Source: Desulfatiglandales bacterium (GTDB lineage: Bacteria; Desulfobacterota; DSM-4660; Desulfatiglandales; HGW-15). From it: DNA of 45,135 nt. The stretch spans positions 1 to 45,135 of the forward strand of contig JAQYVK010000604.1 of assembly GCA_030145585.1 (NCBI GenBank), given 5' to 3'. Below are positions 18,126-28,342 of the stretch, one piece after another; position 1 is the stretch's first letter, and every line of letters begins with the position of its first letter. Under the pieces are notes generated by a model that saw only the letters and a list, made by a program, of their open reading frames with translations, ran no database searches and was not told where the DNA came from. Both the position numbers and the translations under genes were made by a program.

Positions 18126-19382
18126 TTATTGAAGGATAATTCTGAGATATCTTTTTTTCCCTCCTCTTAGCAAGATAGAATCATTCATCATATCCTTCGT
18201 ATCGATAATTTGGTCAAAGGTCTCAATTCTGTGATCGTTAATATATCCTCCCCCTTGTTTGATAAGGCGGCGTGCTTCCCCCCTGCTCTTACAGAGTCCC
18301 ATTTTTTCAAAGAGAATATAGGCAGGGACCCCCGGTTCGAGTTCATCAGCACCCAAAGGATGTTTAGGCACCGATTCTGACAGCTCCTCTGCATCCGTTC
18401 CGAATAGCTGATGGGCGGCAAGCTTTGCCTTTTCAGCTTCAGCCTTTCCGTGGCACAGTTTGGTGGCTTCATACGCCAGGACCTCTTTGGCATGTCGAAT
18501 GTCCGCCCCCTGGAGAGCTCCCAGTTTCTTGACCTCATTCATGGGAAGAAAGGTGAAGATGGCCAAAAAACGCTCGATGTCCTTGTCATCCTGGTTTATC
18601 CAGTACTGGTAATAATCAAAAGGGGAGGTCTTTTCCGAATCGAGCCAAACGCTTCCTTTATGGGTTTTCCCCATTTTAATTCCAGACGAAGTTGTGAAGA
18701 GTGGGAAAGTGATGCAGTGAATGGCTTCCCCTTCCAGGCGTCTGGTCAGATCTACGCCCGCCAAAATATTTCCCCACTGATCGTTTCCGCCCATCTGAAG
18801 GCGACAGTCGTAATGCTTGAAGAGATGCCAGAAATCATAGGCTTGAAGCAGCATATAATTAAACTCAATGAAATTAAGGCCGGTCTTAAACCTTTCCTTG
18901 TAACTCTCCGCAGACAACATTCTGTTTACGCTAAAAAATCTGCCGAAATCGCGCAAGAATTCTATGTAGTTCAGTTTTGTCAGCCAATCCGCATTGTTGG
19001 CCATGATTGCCTTGCCGTTCTCAAAGTCAAGAAAACGAGACAGTTGCTCCCTCAGCCCCTGGGCATTTTTGTCTATCTCCTCCCTTTTCATAATGGGACG
19101 GAGTTCCGTCTTTCCGCTGGGATCCCCTACGAGTGTGGTGCCTCCACCCACCAATGCGATCGGTCTGTGTCCGGCTCTTTGCATATGAGCCAAGGACATA
19201 ATGGGGACGAGACTCCCCAGATGGAAACTGCTGGCAGTCGGATCAAATCCGATATAGCATGTGGTCGGCTCTTCAAGAAGATCACGGACCCCCGTCTCAT
19301 CGGTGACCTGCTCGACGAATCCCCTTTCTTTAAAAATATCGAAAACGCTTTCCAAATTATTCCTCACACTTTGAACCTTCAA
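18126..19382 (-). CDS. tyrS: Tyrosyl-tRNA synthetase
   Basis: CYIGFDPTASSFHLGSL and KMGKTHKGSVWLD (KMSKS-like); C-terminal S4 domain. Confidence 0.95.
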   Translation of the reverse strand: MKVQSVRNNLESVFDIFKERGFVEQVTDETGVRDLLEEPTTCYIGFDPTASSFHLGSLVPIMSLAHMQRAGHRPIALVGGGTTLVGDPSGKTELRPIMKREEIDKNAQGLREQLSRFLDFENGKAIMANNADWLTKLNYIEFLRDFGRFFSVNRMLSAESYKERFKTGLNFIEFNYMLLQAYDFWHLFKHYDCRLQMGGNDQWGNILAGVDLTRRLEGEAIHCITFPLFTTSSGIKMGKTHKGSVWLDSEKTSPFDYYQYWINQDDKDIERFLAIFTFLPMNEVKKLGALQGADIRHAKEVLAYEATKLCHGKAEAEKAKLAAHQLFGTDAEELSESVPKHPLGADELEPGVPAYILFEKMGLCKSRGEARRLIKQGGGYINDHRIETFDQIIDTKDMMNDSILLRGGKKRYLRIILQ

Positions 19383-20325
19383 AATTTTCAGGGAGCTTCA
19401 ACCTGACCACCCGCCCCAGGTCGCCCAGGTTTTCAAGCCTCTTTTCGTTGAAATCGAATTCAACACCGGCGGCATTTCCGATCAGCACATTAAAGCCGTC
19501 CATGCCTTTCCACTGAGGCCTGCTGCCCGGTTGGAATATGTATTCTTTTGGTTCCTGCTGGTCCACACAGATTCTTATCCAAGTTCTGGCATTCACATGA
19601 CCGGTAAGGACAAAGCGTGCTTCGCCCTCTTCAGCCTCAGATGCCGGCTCAGTGGTTTTGGGAGCGATCACCATTGGTTCTGCCGGTGTCTCGACCTCCA
19701 ACGAAGCCACCTCCGAAGCTTGTTCTTTTTGATCGGTCTGGTCCGGTTCCACTTTGGCTTCCTCTGTAATCTCCGCTATCTTGGTCTCAACCTCCGGTTC
19801 TTTCGGTTTGGGGACTTCGGTTTCCATGGCGGTTGAGGGCTCTTGCCGTGGCTCCGGGGGAGGCGTTATTTCAGGTTGAAGAGGGGTATATATGGAAAAG
19901 GGATATAATATCCACAGGATCAAGGCAGCAACCCCAATCAGTAAAAATGCCAGAAAAAAGAAAGGACCAATTTTGGCCTTGGGACGTTTTACAAGGGGCC
20001 TGGGGGCCAACGACTTTGCGGGCATGCTTTTTTCATATAACTCAAGGGCCCTTTTCTCATCCACCCCAACGACCTGGGCGTATGAGGTTATAAAACCCCT
20101 GACGAATACCCCGGAAGGCAGATTTTCCCAATCCTCATTTTCCAAAGCCTCTACAAAGTGTTTTCTGAGACGGGTGACCTCAACGACTTGCTCCCGGCTG
20201 AGGCCCATTTTTTCCCGCTCTCGTTTGAACAGCTCTCCCAGACCGATCGCTTTTTGGGATTCTGCTTCAGCCTTTATAGCTTCTTTCTTTGGGCTCTCTT
20301 CTTGCTCTTTTTTTGTCATAAACAA
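19357..20325 (-). CDS. RodZ-like helix-turn-helix protein with TM and C-terminal DUF4115-like domain
   Basis: FKREREKMGLSREQVVEVTRLRKHFVEALENEDWENLPSGVFVRGFI then TM and acidic linker. Confidence 0.8.
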   Translation of the reverse strand: MFMTKKEQEESPKKEAIKAEAESQKAIGLGELFKREREKMGLSREQVVEVTRLRKHFVEALENEDWENLPSGVFVRGFITSYAQVVGVDEKRALELYEKSMPAKSLAPRPLVKRPKAKIGPFFFLAFLLIGVAALILWILYPFSIYTPLQPEITPPPEPRQEPSTAMETEVPKPKEPEVETKIAEITEEAKVEPDQTDQKEQASEVASLEVETPAEPMVIAPKTTEPASEAEEGEARFVLTGHVNARTWIRICVDQQEPKEYIFQPGSRPQWKGMDGFNVLIGNAAGVEFDFNEKRLENLGDLGRVVRLKLPENFEGSKCEE

Positions 20326-20474
20326 CCTGGGTATTTCTTGAATCTGAACTTTGTTTCGTTTAACAAACGGAAAGGTTCCTCACCACGGGCTGGGAGCGGA
20401 GCTGAAGAACCGAGGCCGAATGATTCAGGTCCGGCTAGAGAAGATGAGGACCATAGAATCAAAAGACTTACCGG

Positions 20475-21449
20475 TTAAAAGATGATTTTCGTATATGAAC
20501 GCTCCCTGAGCTCTTGGATCCAGGCATTGTACCTTTTGTCAATTTCCTCCTGATATAAAATCCCGTAGATGGCATCTTGGACATCCTCAAAGGACTTTGC
20601 CTTTCCGCCCTCTTTTTTGACCACCATGATGATCTGAACACCTTTTGGCATGATGATGAGATCAGTGAAGCCACCTTCCGGAATCACCTCGAGGATCTTC
20701 TTCAATCCGGGATTCAGCTCATCCAATTGAAAAACACCCAGGTACCCCCCATCCTCTGCACCGGGGCCTTGAGAAAATTTTCTTGCCAAATCCTTGAAAT
20801 CCTCCCCGCCTTTCAATCTGGCCAGAATATCCCCGCCCTTTTTTTCGATTTCAAGAGATTCCTTTTTATCCTCCGGATTCTTAGGAAGCAGAAAAATACT
20901 GGCGAGGTGAACCTTCACCTCGCCACTGAAACTATTCTTGTGCTCCTCGTAATACTGGGTCATCGTCTCTTCCCTGATGAGAATCCTTGATCTGACCTCA
21001 TAGTTGATTAACTCGATGCGCTCGAGCTCTTCCCTCATGTTCTCTTTGTACTTTTCGAGAGATAAGCCCTCCTTTTGAATTCTGGATACAAGGTCCTCCT
21101 GGGTCCACTTATTATCACTTTTTATCTTTTCAATGGCATCGTCGATTTTTTTCTGACTGACCTCAATGCCCATTTCCAGAACCTTTGCTTGCTTAATCTT
21201 GTCATCGATCAGGAGTTCCAATATCTTGCCCCTGACCTCATAGTACTGATCTTCATTCTGGCTCCTCAGTTCAACGGGTGTACGACCGGTTAATTCTTTG
21301 ATTTTCTTGTTCAATTCATAAAGCGTGACAAGGTCGTCATTGACAATAGCGACGACCCGGTTGAGGGTCTCTCCGCTGGCATGGTGAAAACCGGGCAGGG
21401 CCAGCATGGCCAAAAAGAGGAGGATCCTCATTGATCTTGGGCAATTCAT
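20475..21449 (-). CDS. SurA-like periplasmic peptidyl-prolyl isomerase (parvulin)
   Basis: Signal peptide; NRVVAIVNDDLVTLYEL; rotamase ARKFSQGPGAEDGGYLGVFQLDELNPG. Confidence 0.85.
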   Translation of the reverse strand: MNCPRSMRILLFLAMLALPGFHHASGETLNRVVAIVNDDLVTLYELNKKIKELTGRTPVELRSQNEDQYYEVRGKILELLIDDKIKQAKVLEMGIEVSQKKIDDAIEKIKSDNKWTQEDLVSRIQKEGLSLEKYKENMREELERIELINYEVRSRILIREETMTQYYEEHKNSFSGEVKVHLASIFLLPKNPEDKKESLEIEKKGGDILARLKGGEDFKDLARKFSQGPGAEDGGYLGVFQLDELNPGLKKILEVIPEGGFTDLIIMPKGVQIIMVVKKEGGKAKSFEDVQDAIYGILYQEEIDKRYNAWIQELRERSYTKIIF

Positions 21450-22390
21450 TATCCCAACTCCAGGGTTTTCAGAAGGTCTGCATTGATTTCTACAGGAATG
21501 GTGTCTTTCAGCTCACTAAGCCACTTTTTGTAGAATTGCGCCTCCTTCTGATAAAAAAGTTTTGATTCAATTTCCGTGATTGCCTCGGGAAGGCTTTGAA
21601 TTCCTGCAGGACGCTTGGAAATGACCTTGAAGATATGGAATCCATGAACCGTCTTTACCACGGGACTTATTTTCCCGATGGGTAAAGTAAAAATCACTTT
21701 ACTCATAGAGGCCTCCAGGTGTTCCTCAGCAACCCAACCTACCTCGCCCCCATGGTCCGCTTCAGGAGTGATAGAGTATTTTCCGGCGAGCTGACCCATA
21801 TCTTCTCCCTGCTTCAATCTCCTCCAAATTTTTTCCGCTTCCGTCTTATCTCCTATCACGATCTGCAGAAATTTTACCATGATGGGGCGCCTAAATTCAT
21901 CAGGGTGTGAATTGAAATACAACTTGATTTCCTGATGGGATACCGGCGGGATACTCTCCGAAGCTTTGGCCACAATCTTTTTGACAAGGAGATGCTCTTT
22001 TAAGCCCACTTTCCAATCTTCATAATCGATATATCCATGGAGGAGTATTTTCCGAAGGTCCTGTTCAGAGTAGTCTCTCTCCATTTTCCTCACCGCGGCG
22101 TCAAGGTCCTCCTCAGAAATAAAGATTCCCCTCTCACGGCCGTATTCAAGAATAAGGTAGTGATCTACGATTCTGTTGACCAGCGGTTCGAGTATTTGTT
22201 CCACACTCTGATCCGTGATTCCCATTTCAGAGGTGAAGCGTTTGATATCCTGGTTCAATTCACCTATGGATATTTCCCTTTTCCCCACGGTGATGACCGT
22301 TTTCTCTTCAGGTCTTTCAAAGAGATCACCACATCCGGTAAAAGAGAAAAGAAACGCGATGAGACAATAATAAAGCCTTTTCAAAACCAT
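21449..22390 (-). CDS. PpiC/PrsA-like peptidyl-prolyl isomerase lipoprotein
   Basis: Lipobox LFSFTGCGD; parvulin core AGKYSITPEADHGGEVGWV. Confidence 0.85.
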   Translation of the reverse strand: MVLKRLYYCLIAFLFSFTGCGDLFERPEEKTVITVGKREISIGELNQDIKRFTSEMGITDQSVEQILEPLVNRIVDHYLILEYGRERGIFISEEDLDAAVRKMERDYSEQDLRKILLHGYIDYEDWKVGLKEHLLVKKIVAKASESIPPVSHQEIKLYFNSHPDEFRRPIMVKFLQIVIGDKTEAEKIWRRLKQGEDMGQLAGKYSITPEADHGGEVGWVAEEHLEASMSKVIFTLPIGKISPVVKTVHGFHIFKVISKRPAGIQSLPEAITEIESKLFYQKEAQFYKKWLSELKDTIPVEINADLLKTLELG

Positions 22391-22730
22391 GAATAATGTC
22401 CGAGGTCAGATATTCTTTTGGGTTGGGACGCCCTTGAACCTCATCCTAAAGGGGAACAATGTTATAAATAATCTGACCTAATGATAAATAAGTTAGAATA
22501 ACATTTATTAAAGATATTGCAAGTATTATCTTACATCCCGGCCAATCTACAATCAATGGAAATTACTGGCGAAGCTCCGCCCCAAGCCTATGAATTGACA
22601 GCTAAAAAGTCCTCATCGCGCCCGCCCTATAATTGCTTTGGGCGGGTAAGCGAAGTGATGTTGGAAATAAAGGGCATAGGGCCTAGGGCGCACGGCTCAA
22701 GGTATTTGAAAATTATTTCGCCTTTGTGAT

Positions 22731-22762
22731 GCCGGTTGTGAAAATTGATCTTTACAACCGGC
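22731..22762. repeat. GCCGGTTGT hairpin repeat, second locus
   Basis: GCCGGTTGTGAAAATTGATCTTTACAACCGGC; same hairpin as 8575-8606, differing only in the loop. Confidence 0.75.
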
Positions 22763-22901
22763 AGCCTTATGCCTTGAGCCACTTTACATCATGCGTGATA
22801 CAAAAATTGAACCTAAAAGTTCAGATCTGGGTGTGAAAAAACACACAGTAACAAAAGGCAGAAAACCCCGCCTGAAACTGGTGGTGAAGTGATCATAGAA
22901 C

Positions 22902-25900
22902 TTATAATGTGGAGGTGAATGCTTCGAGCACCTTTTTCCCTTTTATAATGGCATCCAGCGACTTTTCGGTACCGGTTTCCACTCTCAACTTTTTATCAGA
23001 TAAAAACTGAAACCTCTCAGGTCTTTTTTCAAACCACTGGATCACCTTTTCGGGCGCTATCTTCGTATCCGGTGAAAAGGTCAATATCAGCCCATCATGT
23101 CTCACGTCAAGCTTGCTGATGTCCATTTTTTTCAACAGGAGTTTGACGGACATGACCTCGATCAAACCGGATACCTCCGGTGGTGATAAACCAAAACGAT
23201 CTTGCATTTCTTCCACCATGGCCTTCAATTCCGATTCCTCGCGAATAAAGGATAAACGACGATATAGGTTCAACCTCACATCCGTATCAGAGATGTAATC
23301 GGCGGGGAGAAAAGCCGGTATATTAATATTAATTTCAGGGTCTATCTCTTCATGCCATTCCTCCCCTTTCAATTCCGCAATACTTTGTTCAATCAATCGC
23401 ATGTAGAGTTCATACCCGATGGCCGAGATGTGACCTGATTGTGAAAAACCAAGGATGTTCCCTCCGCCCCTAATCTTCAGATCATGCATGGCCAGGTGAA
23501 TACCCGCACCCAAATGAGAAAAATCCATCAGAGCCCGCAGTCTCTTTTCCGCATTCCGTGTCAGGTCGGAAGTCTTGGAGAGGAGGAGGTAGGCATGGGC
23601 GCCCTCACCCGCCCGCCCGACCCGGCCACGGAGTTGGTATATTTGGGATAGTCCGAATCGGTCTACATCATGAATGATAATGGTGTTGGCCGAAGGAATA
23701 TCCAGCCCCGACTCGATAATGGTGGTACATACCAATATATCAATCTCTCTCTGAAGAAAGCGGAACATGGTATCTTCCAAATCCCTCTCCTTCATTTGAC
23801 CGTGGGCGATGCCGAACCTCCCTTTCGGGAGCAATTGCTTCAATCTCTCAGCCATATTGGCTATGGTCCGAACCCGATTGTGGACGAAAAACACCTGTCC
23901 GCCCCGTTCCAATTCAGATTCAATGGCATGAACAATGGTCGCTTCATCATAGTGGGAGAGATGGGTCTGAATGGCAAGCCGGTCCTCGGGAGGCGTCTCG
24001 ATGATACTGAGGTCCCTGATACCCATCAATGACAAATGAAAGGTCCTGGGAATCGGGGTAGCAGTCAGTGCCAGGACATCAACCAGAGTCCGATACTTTT
24101 TTAGTTTTTCTTTTTGTTTGACGCCGAATCGCTGTTCTTCATCGATAATCAACAGGCCCAGCTCTTTGAAGCTGATATCTTTTTGCAATAAACGGTGGGT
24201 CCCTATCAGGACATCGACCTTCCCGGACCGGCCCCTTGCAATCGTTTCTTTTTGCATCGCTTTGGTCTTAAAGCGGCTGAGTACGCCAACTTCAATCTGA
24301 TAGGGTTTCATCCGCTTTTTGAAGGTCTCATAGTGCTGTTCGGCCAGGATGGTTGTGGGCACAAGGAGGGCGACCTGTTTTCCATCCATGACCGCTTTGA
24401 AGGCGGCCCTGATTGCGACCTCGGTCTTTCCAAAACCCACATCCCCGCATATCAGGCGGTCCATGGGACGCTCGGATTCCATATCCGAGAGGACATCATC
24501 GATGGCCTTGATTTGATCGGGGGTCTCCTCATGTTCAAAGGTCGCTTCAAACTCTCTATATTCGTTGTCCGGGCGGGAAAAAGCATACCCTTTCAGGTGT
24601 TTCCGAATGGCATATATTTCGACAAGTTGTTTGGCGATCTCCCTGATAGATTTTTTGGCCTTTTGCTTAACCAAATCCCATGAACGTCCACCCAACCTGT
24701 CAAGTTTGGGATTTTTTTCATCGGCCGCAATATACTTTTGGAGGATGTTGATATGATCGGCCGGGATGTAGAGACGATCATTGTATGCGTAGTCAATAAT
24801 GACGAAGTCATTGATTTTTTGTTCGATCTCCATCTTGGAGAGGCCCCCGTATCGGCCTATGCCATGGTCCTGATGGACGACAAGATCGCCCTCCTTGAGC
24901 TGGCTAAACGAGGTCCATCCAAGTCTTTTATCTCCCGCCTTTCTTTTTGCCACAGACCGCTTGGGACCAAAGATTTCATCCTCGCTAACCACATTGATTC
25001 CTAGGTCCGGCCAGGAAAAGCCCTTGGAGAGACGTCCCAAACAAATACTCAGGCCCTTGCCGTCGGAGACCACACCCCAGTGGCTTACCACTTCATCTAC
25101 CGGAACCTCGTAGTTGCGAAGAATCTCTTCCAGTCGATGTGCCTGCTGTTCTGTTCTACAGATAAGCACGACCCTGGACCCAAGATTCAGCCAATCAGCG
25201 ATTTTTTCTGCGAGGGGTGCCAGGGAGCGGCGACCTCTACCGGCGAGTTTGAGCTCAAGGTCTTCCTCTATATTAAAGGCTGCTGTAATGTGGAGAGCTC
25301 GGGTCGGGCCCTCTTTTTTTTCGATGGCCAACTCACTGAACCCGACACGCTGGTAGCGAACAAAGCATTGTTCAATGGTTTCGCGAGAGGCAAGAATACC
25401 TTCGATCTCGGGAAAAAGACCTTCCCGTTCTCTTGCCTCTATGCGGTATCTCTCTGTATCCTTATTAAACTTCTCAACAAATTTGCCTGCCTGATCTTCA
25501 AGACGATCAGGGTCCATTAATAACAGAAGACCGTTTTCAGGGAAGTAATCGAAAAGGGTATCAAGGTGGGAATAAAAATGATTCAACCAGGCTTCTTGAC
25601 CTGCAAAAGAGCCTGCCCCATGGGTCTCCCGAGGAAGCCGACCCATGGACCTGGCCCTGTTGACATTCTCCTTCCCCATGATGATTTCATTGGCAGGAAG
25701 GAGCACCATTTCATTCAGATGGTTCGTGGACCTCTGGTTCAAAGGATCAAAATGGCGGATGGATTCGATCCGATCGCCCCAGAATTCCAGGCGCAAGGGC
25801 TGGACATACAAGGGGGGGAATATATCGATAACACCGCCCCTTACTGAATAATCCCCCCTCTCTTCTACGAGGGAGGTGTGGAGGTATCCCTTTGACTCGA

Positions 25901-26378
25901 GCCCATGCAAAAGATCTTCCCTCTGGACCTCCTCCTGCACTTCTAAATATTCGATGGCCTTTATCATCGACTCTTTTGGTAAAATTCTTAAGAAGATCGT
26001 TTCAATCGATGTGACCACGATAGGGTTTTTCTCTGCGGTCAGGCGGTAGAGGGACTCGAGACGGCGACTGATCACATCCCCATGGGGACTCAGTCCGGTC
26101 AGGGGAGATATGTCGTATATGGGGAAATCGAATAACCGCCTTTCACCCTCGTCGGATGCGCCGTTCGATTCAGAAAGAAATAGGCCCAGCTCCCTGTAAA
26201 GACGGGTTGCATCTTTTGCCTGGGGTAGAATGATAAGGCTGGGCCTTTCAATATCCTTCAATAAGCCGGCTAAAAAATACGCCCTCACAGCACCTGTCAG
26301 CCCGGTTACGTGGAGGTCCGTGATCCCCTCTCCGATCCATTTTTTCAACGCGGCAAGATTTTTATTTGGTTGTGTCAT
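22902..26378 (-). CDS. mfd: Transcription-repair coupling factor Mfd
   Basis: 1158 aa; DLVVHQDHGIGRYGG, RLICGDVGFGKTEVAIRAAF, LLIIDEEQRFGVKQKEKLK, ALTATPIPRT. Confidence 0.97.
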   Translation of the reverse strand: MTQPNKNLAALKKWIGEGITDLHVTGLTGAVRAYFLAGLLKDIERPSLIILPQAKDATRLYRELGLFLSESNGASDEGERRLFDFPIYDISPLTGLSPHGDVISRRLESLYRLTAEKNPIVVTSIETIFLRILPKESMIKAIEYLEVQEEVQREDLLHGLESKGYLHTSLVEERGDYSVRGGVIDIFPPLYVQPLRLEFWGDRIESIRHFDPLNQRSTNHLNEMVLLPANEIIMGKENVNRARSMGRLPRETHGAGSFAGQEAWLNHFYSHLDTLFDYFPENGLLLLMDPDRLEDQAGKFVEKFNKDTERYRIEAREREGLFPEIEGILASRETIEQCFVRYQRVGFSELAIEKKEGPTRALHITAAFNIEEDLELKLAGRGRRSLAPLAEKIADWLNLGSRVVLICRTEQQAHRLEEILRNYEVPVDEVVSHWGVVSDGKGLSICLGRLSKGFSWPDLGINVVSEDEIFGPKRSVAKRKAGDKRLGWTSFSQLKEGDLVVHQDHGIGRYGGLSKMEIEQKINDFVIIDYAYNDRLYIPADHINILQKYIAADEKNPKLDRLGGRSWDLVKQKAKKSIREIAKQLVEIYAIRKHLKGYAFSRPDNEYREFEATFEHEETPDQIKAIDDVLSDMESERPMDRLICGDVGFGKTEVAIRAAFKAVMDGKQVALLVPTTILAEQHYETFKKRMKPYQIEVGVLSRFKTKAMQKETIARGRSGKVDVLIGTHRLLQKDISFKELGLLIIDEEQRFGVKQKEKLKKYRTLVDVLALTATPIPRTFHLSLMGIRDLSIIETPPEDRLAIQTHLSHYDEATIVHAIESELERGGQVFFVHNRVRTIANMAERLKQLLPKGRFGIAHGQMKERDLEDTMFRFLQREIDILVCTTIIESGLDIPSANTIIIHDVDRFGLSQIYQLRGRVGRAGEGAHAYLLLSKTSDLTRNAEKRLRALMDFSHLGAGIHLAMHDLKIRGGGNILGFSQSGHISAIGYELYMRLIEQSIAELKGEEWHEEIDPEININIPAFLPADYISDTDVRLNLYRRLSFIREESELKAMVEEMQDRFGLSPPEVSGLIEVMSVKLLLKKMDISKLDVRHDGLILTFSPDTKIAPEKVIQWFEKRPERFQFLSDKKLRVETGTEKSLDAIIKGKKVLEAFTSTL

Positions 26379-26585
26379 AACTCTATCAGGTCATCCATCC
26401 TCTCATATGCCACACCCTCTCACTATCACGGGCCGGCTTCAGTTCTTGTTATCATAAATGCAAAAGAGAAAAATCACCAAATAGAAAAACCATGGTGTGA
26501 AAGAAAGGGATCCTGATGCAGGGGTGGCGCATGACGGGGAGAGGGAAGGTTCCTTTGGATCTTCAGCCCCTTAGGAGGCGGTATT

Positions 26586-26709
26586 GTAACTTCTCAATAA
26601 GTTCGGGTGAATGCAAAATGTGAAAAAACATTTTCCCCCTCCCTCAGTCCCTCCCGCCAGGGGAGGGAAGATAGGGGAAGGTAGCGCCCCGGACTTATTG
26701 AGAAGTTAC
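26586..26709. mobile_element. MITE, family 2: 124 bp with perfect 17-bp TIRs and 8-bp TSD
   Basis: GTAACTTCTCAATAAGT (26586-26602) / ACTTATTGAGAAGTTAC (26693-26709); flanking GCGGTATT at 26578-26585 and 26710-26717. Confidence 0.9.
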
Positions 26710-27173
26710 GCGGTATTGGGATCGGCTGATTTAATGAATTGGGTATTAATCAGATATTCATTTCCTTCTACTTCCAAACAAAAGAATCTTCGGCTATTGT
26801 TTAGGAAATCAGATAGCCGGGATTTGCTTTGAGGCAGATCGCTATACACTTTTCCCCCGATAGTCTGGCCCGAAAGGAAGGTGATCCGGGTTTCCATTTT
26901 TCTCTGATAGGAAACACCTTTAAGGTATTCACATCCCTCCGACTTGACCATGACAATAGATCCCTTTTGAAGGAGCAGGACTTTCCCCCCATCTATCTCG
27001 AAAGGCAAATAGGACCTCTCGTCAAGGAGCAAGTCCAATAGACACTCACCCCCAACACGGCCTTGTGCGTGCAGGAGGACGAAAAAGTAACCGGAAAGAC
27101 TGTTTCCGTCGGAAAAAACTATTTCCGCCTTCTTTTTTGACATTTCAATATTGAGTTTCATTTCCAGCTCCAC
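26706..27173 (-). CDS. Hypothetical protein; C-terminus set by MITE insertion
   Basis: 155 aa ORF between PilT and Mfd; stop codon lies in the MITE TIR. Confidence 0.65.
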   Translation of the reverse strand: MELEMKLNIEMSKKKAEIVFSDGNSLSGYFFVLLHAQGRVGGECLLDLLLDERSYLPFEIDGGKVLLLQKGSIVMVKSEGCEYLKGVSYQRKMETRITFLSGQTIGGKVYSDLPQSKSRLSDFLNNSRRFFCLEVEGNEYLINTQFIKSADPNTA

Positions 27174-27253
27174 GGGGAAGGGTATTTGCTATTGACAATT
27201 ATGTGATAAAGCCAAAATGGCTTTTTGGCTGTCCTCATGGACAGCAACTTTCC

Positions 27254-28342
27254 CTACTTGGGCTTGTCTATCTCATTTTCTTTTAAATGGAGCCCCGCCT
27301 CTTCCCTACTCACAAGTCCCTGTTTCACTATTCCATTGATTTGGGCTTCCATGGTCTGCATGCCCTCATCCAGGCTTGCCTGAATCACATAAAAAATCTG
27401 GTAAGTTTTCTCCTCGTTTATGAGGTTTTGGATGGCCGGGTTCATGACCATCACTTCCACAGCAGCCACACGTCCCTGTCCATCGGATCTTCTCAAGAGT
27501 CGTTGAGAAATAACGCTCCGAAGCGACCCACTGACCATGGCCCTAATTGGGGCCTGTTGATATATGGGAAAAACATCAATCAGTCGATCAATCGTATCGG
27601 TAGCACTGGATGTGTGCAGGGTGCCGAGCACCAATAGGTTGCTCTCTGCAGCTGAGAGTGCGAGGTGAATTGTTTCCGGATCACTCATATCCCCCACGAC
27701 GATGACATCCGGATCTTCCCTCAATGCGGCTCTCAGACCAGAAGGAACACTCTTCACATGGTGGCCTAATTGCCTTTGATGGATGAGGCATTTACCCTTT
27801 GAATGGATAAACTCTATAGGGTCTTCCAGGGTAATAATGTGATAGTTTTTCTCCTTATTGATCAAATCGACGATGGCGGCGAGGGTGGTTGATTTACCTG
27901 ACCCTGTTGGCCCTGTGACCATTACGAGTCCACTTTGGGTACGCGCAAGATCCTGAATTGATTCAGGGAGCCCCAGCTCTTCCAAGGTCTTGACTTCCGG
28001 CGGAATGATTCGAAAGGCGGCCCCATAGCCTTTTCGTTCTGAAAAGACATTTGCGCGGTATCGGGCCACACCCTCCAGCTCGTATGAAAAATTGACGTCC
28101 TTTCGCTCTTTGAAGATCGCAAGATGCTCATCTTCCAGGATTTCCAAAAGCAGCATTTCAACCTCTCGGGCGGAAAGATCCTGAGATTTTGTTCTCTGTA
28201 ACTGCCCGTTGATTCTTAAGACTGGAGGACCGCCGGCCGAAATGTGGAGGTCGGAAGCGTCATGTTGGGTCATCATCTTTAGAAGTGTATCAATCTTTGC
28301 CACGAGATCCCTCCGGAATGATTGGTTCACTTTCGCTATCAT
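27254..28342 (-). CDS. PilT/PilU-like type IV pilus retraction ATPase
   Basis: Walker A VTGPTGSGKSTTLAAIVD; HHVKSVPSGLRAALREDPDVIVVGDMSDPETI; GTLHTSSATDTIDRLID. Confidence 0.92.
   Translation of the reverse strand: MIAKVNQSFRRDLVAKIDTLLKMMTQHDASDLHISAGGPPVLRINGQLQRTKSQDLSAREVEMLLLEILEDEHLAIFKERKDVNFSYELEGVARYRANVFSERKGYGAAFRIIPPEVKTLEELGLPESIQDLARTQSGLVMVTGPTGSGKSTTLAAIVDLINKEKNYHIITLEDPIEFIHSKGKCLIHQRQLGHHVKSVPSGLRAALREDPDVIVVGDMSDPETIHLALSAAESNLLVLGTLHTSSATDTIDRLIDVFPIYQQAPIRAMVSGSLRSVISQRLLRRSDGQGRVAAVEVMVMNPAIQNLINEEKTYQIFYVIQASLDEGMQTMEAQINGIVKQGLVSREEAGLHLKENEIDKPK

Noticed and set aside
18411-19406. 331 aa plus-strand ORF opposite tyrS
   Set aside because: Fully antisense to a convincing TyrRS; sequence has no recognisable domain, a codon-bias shadow ORF.
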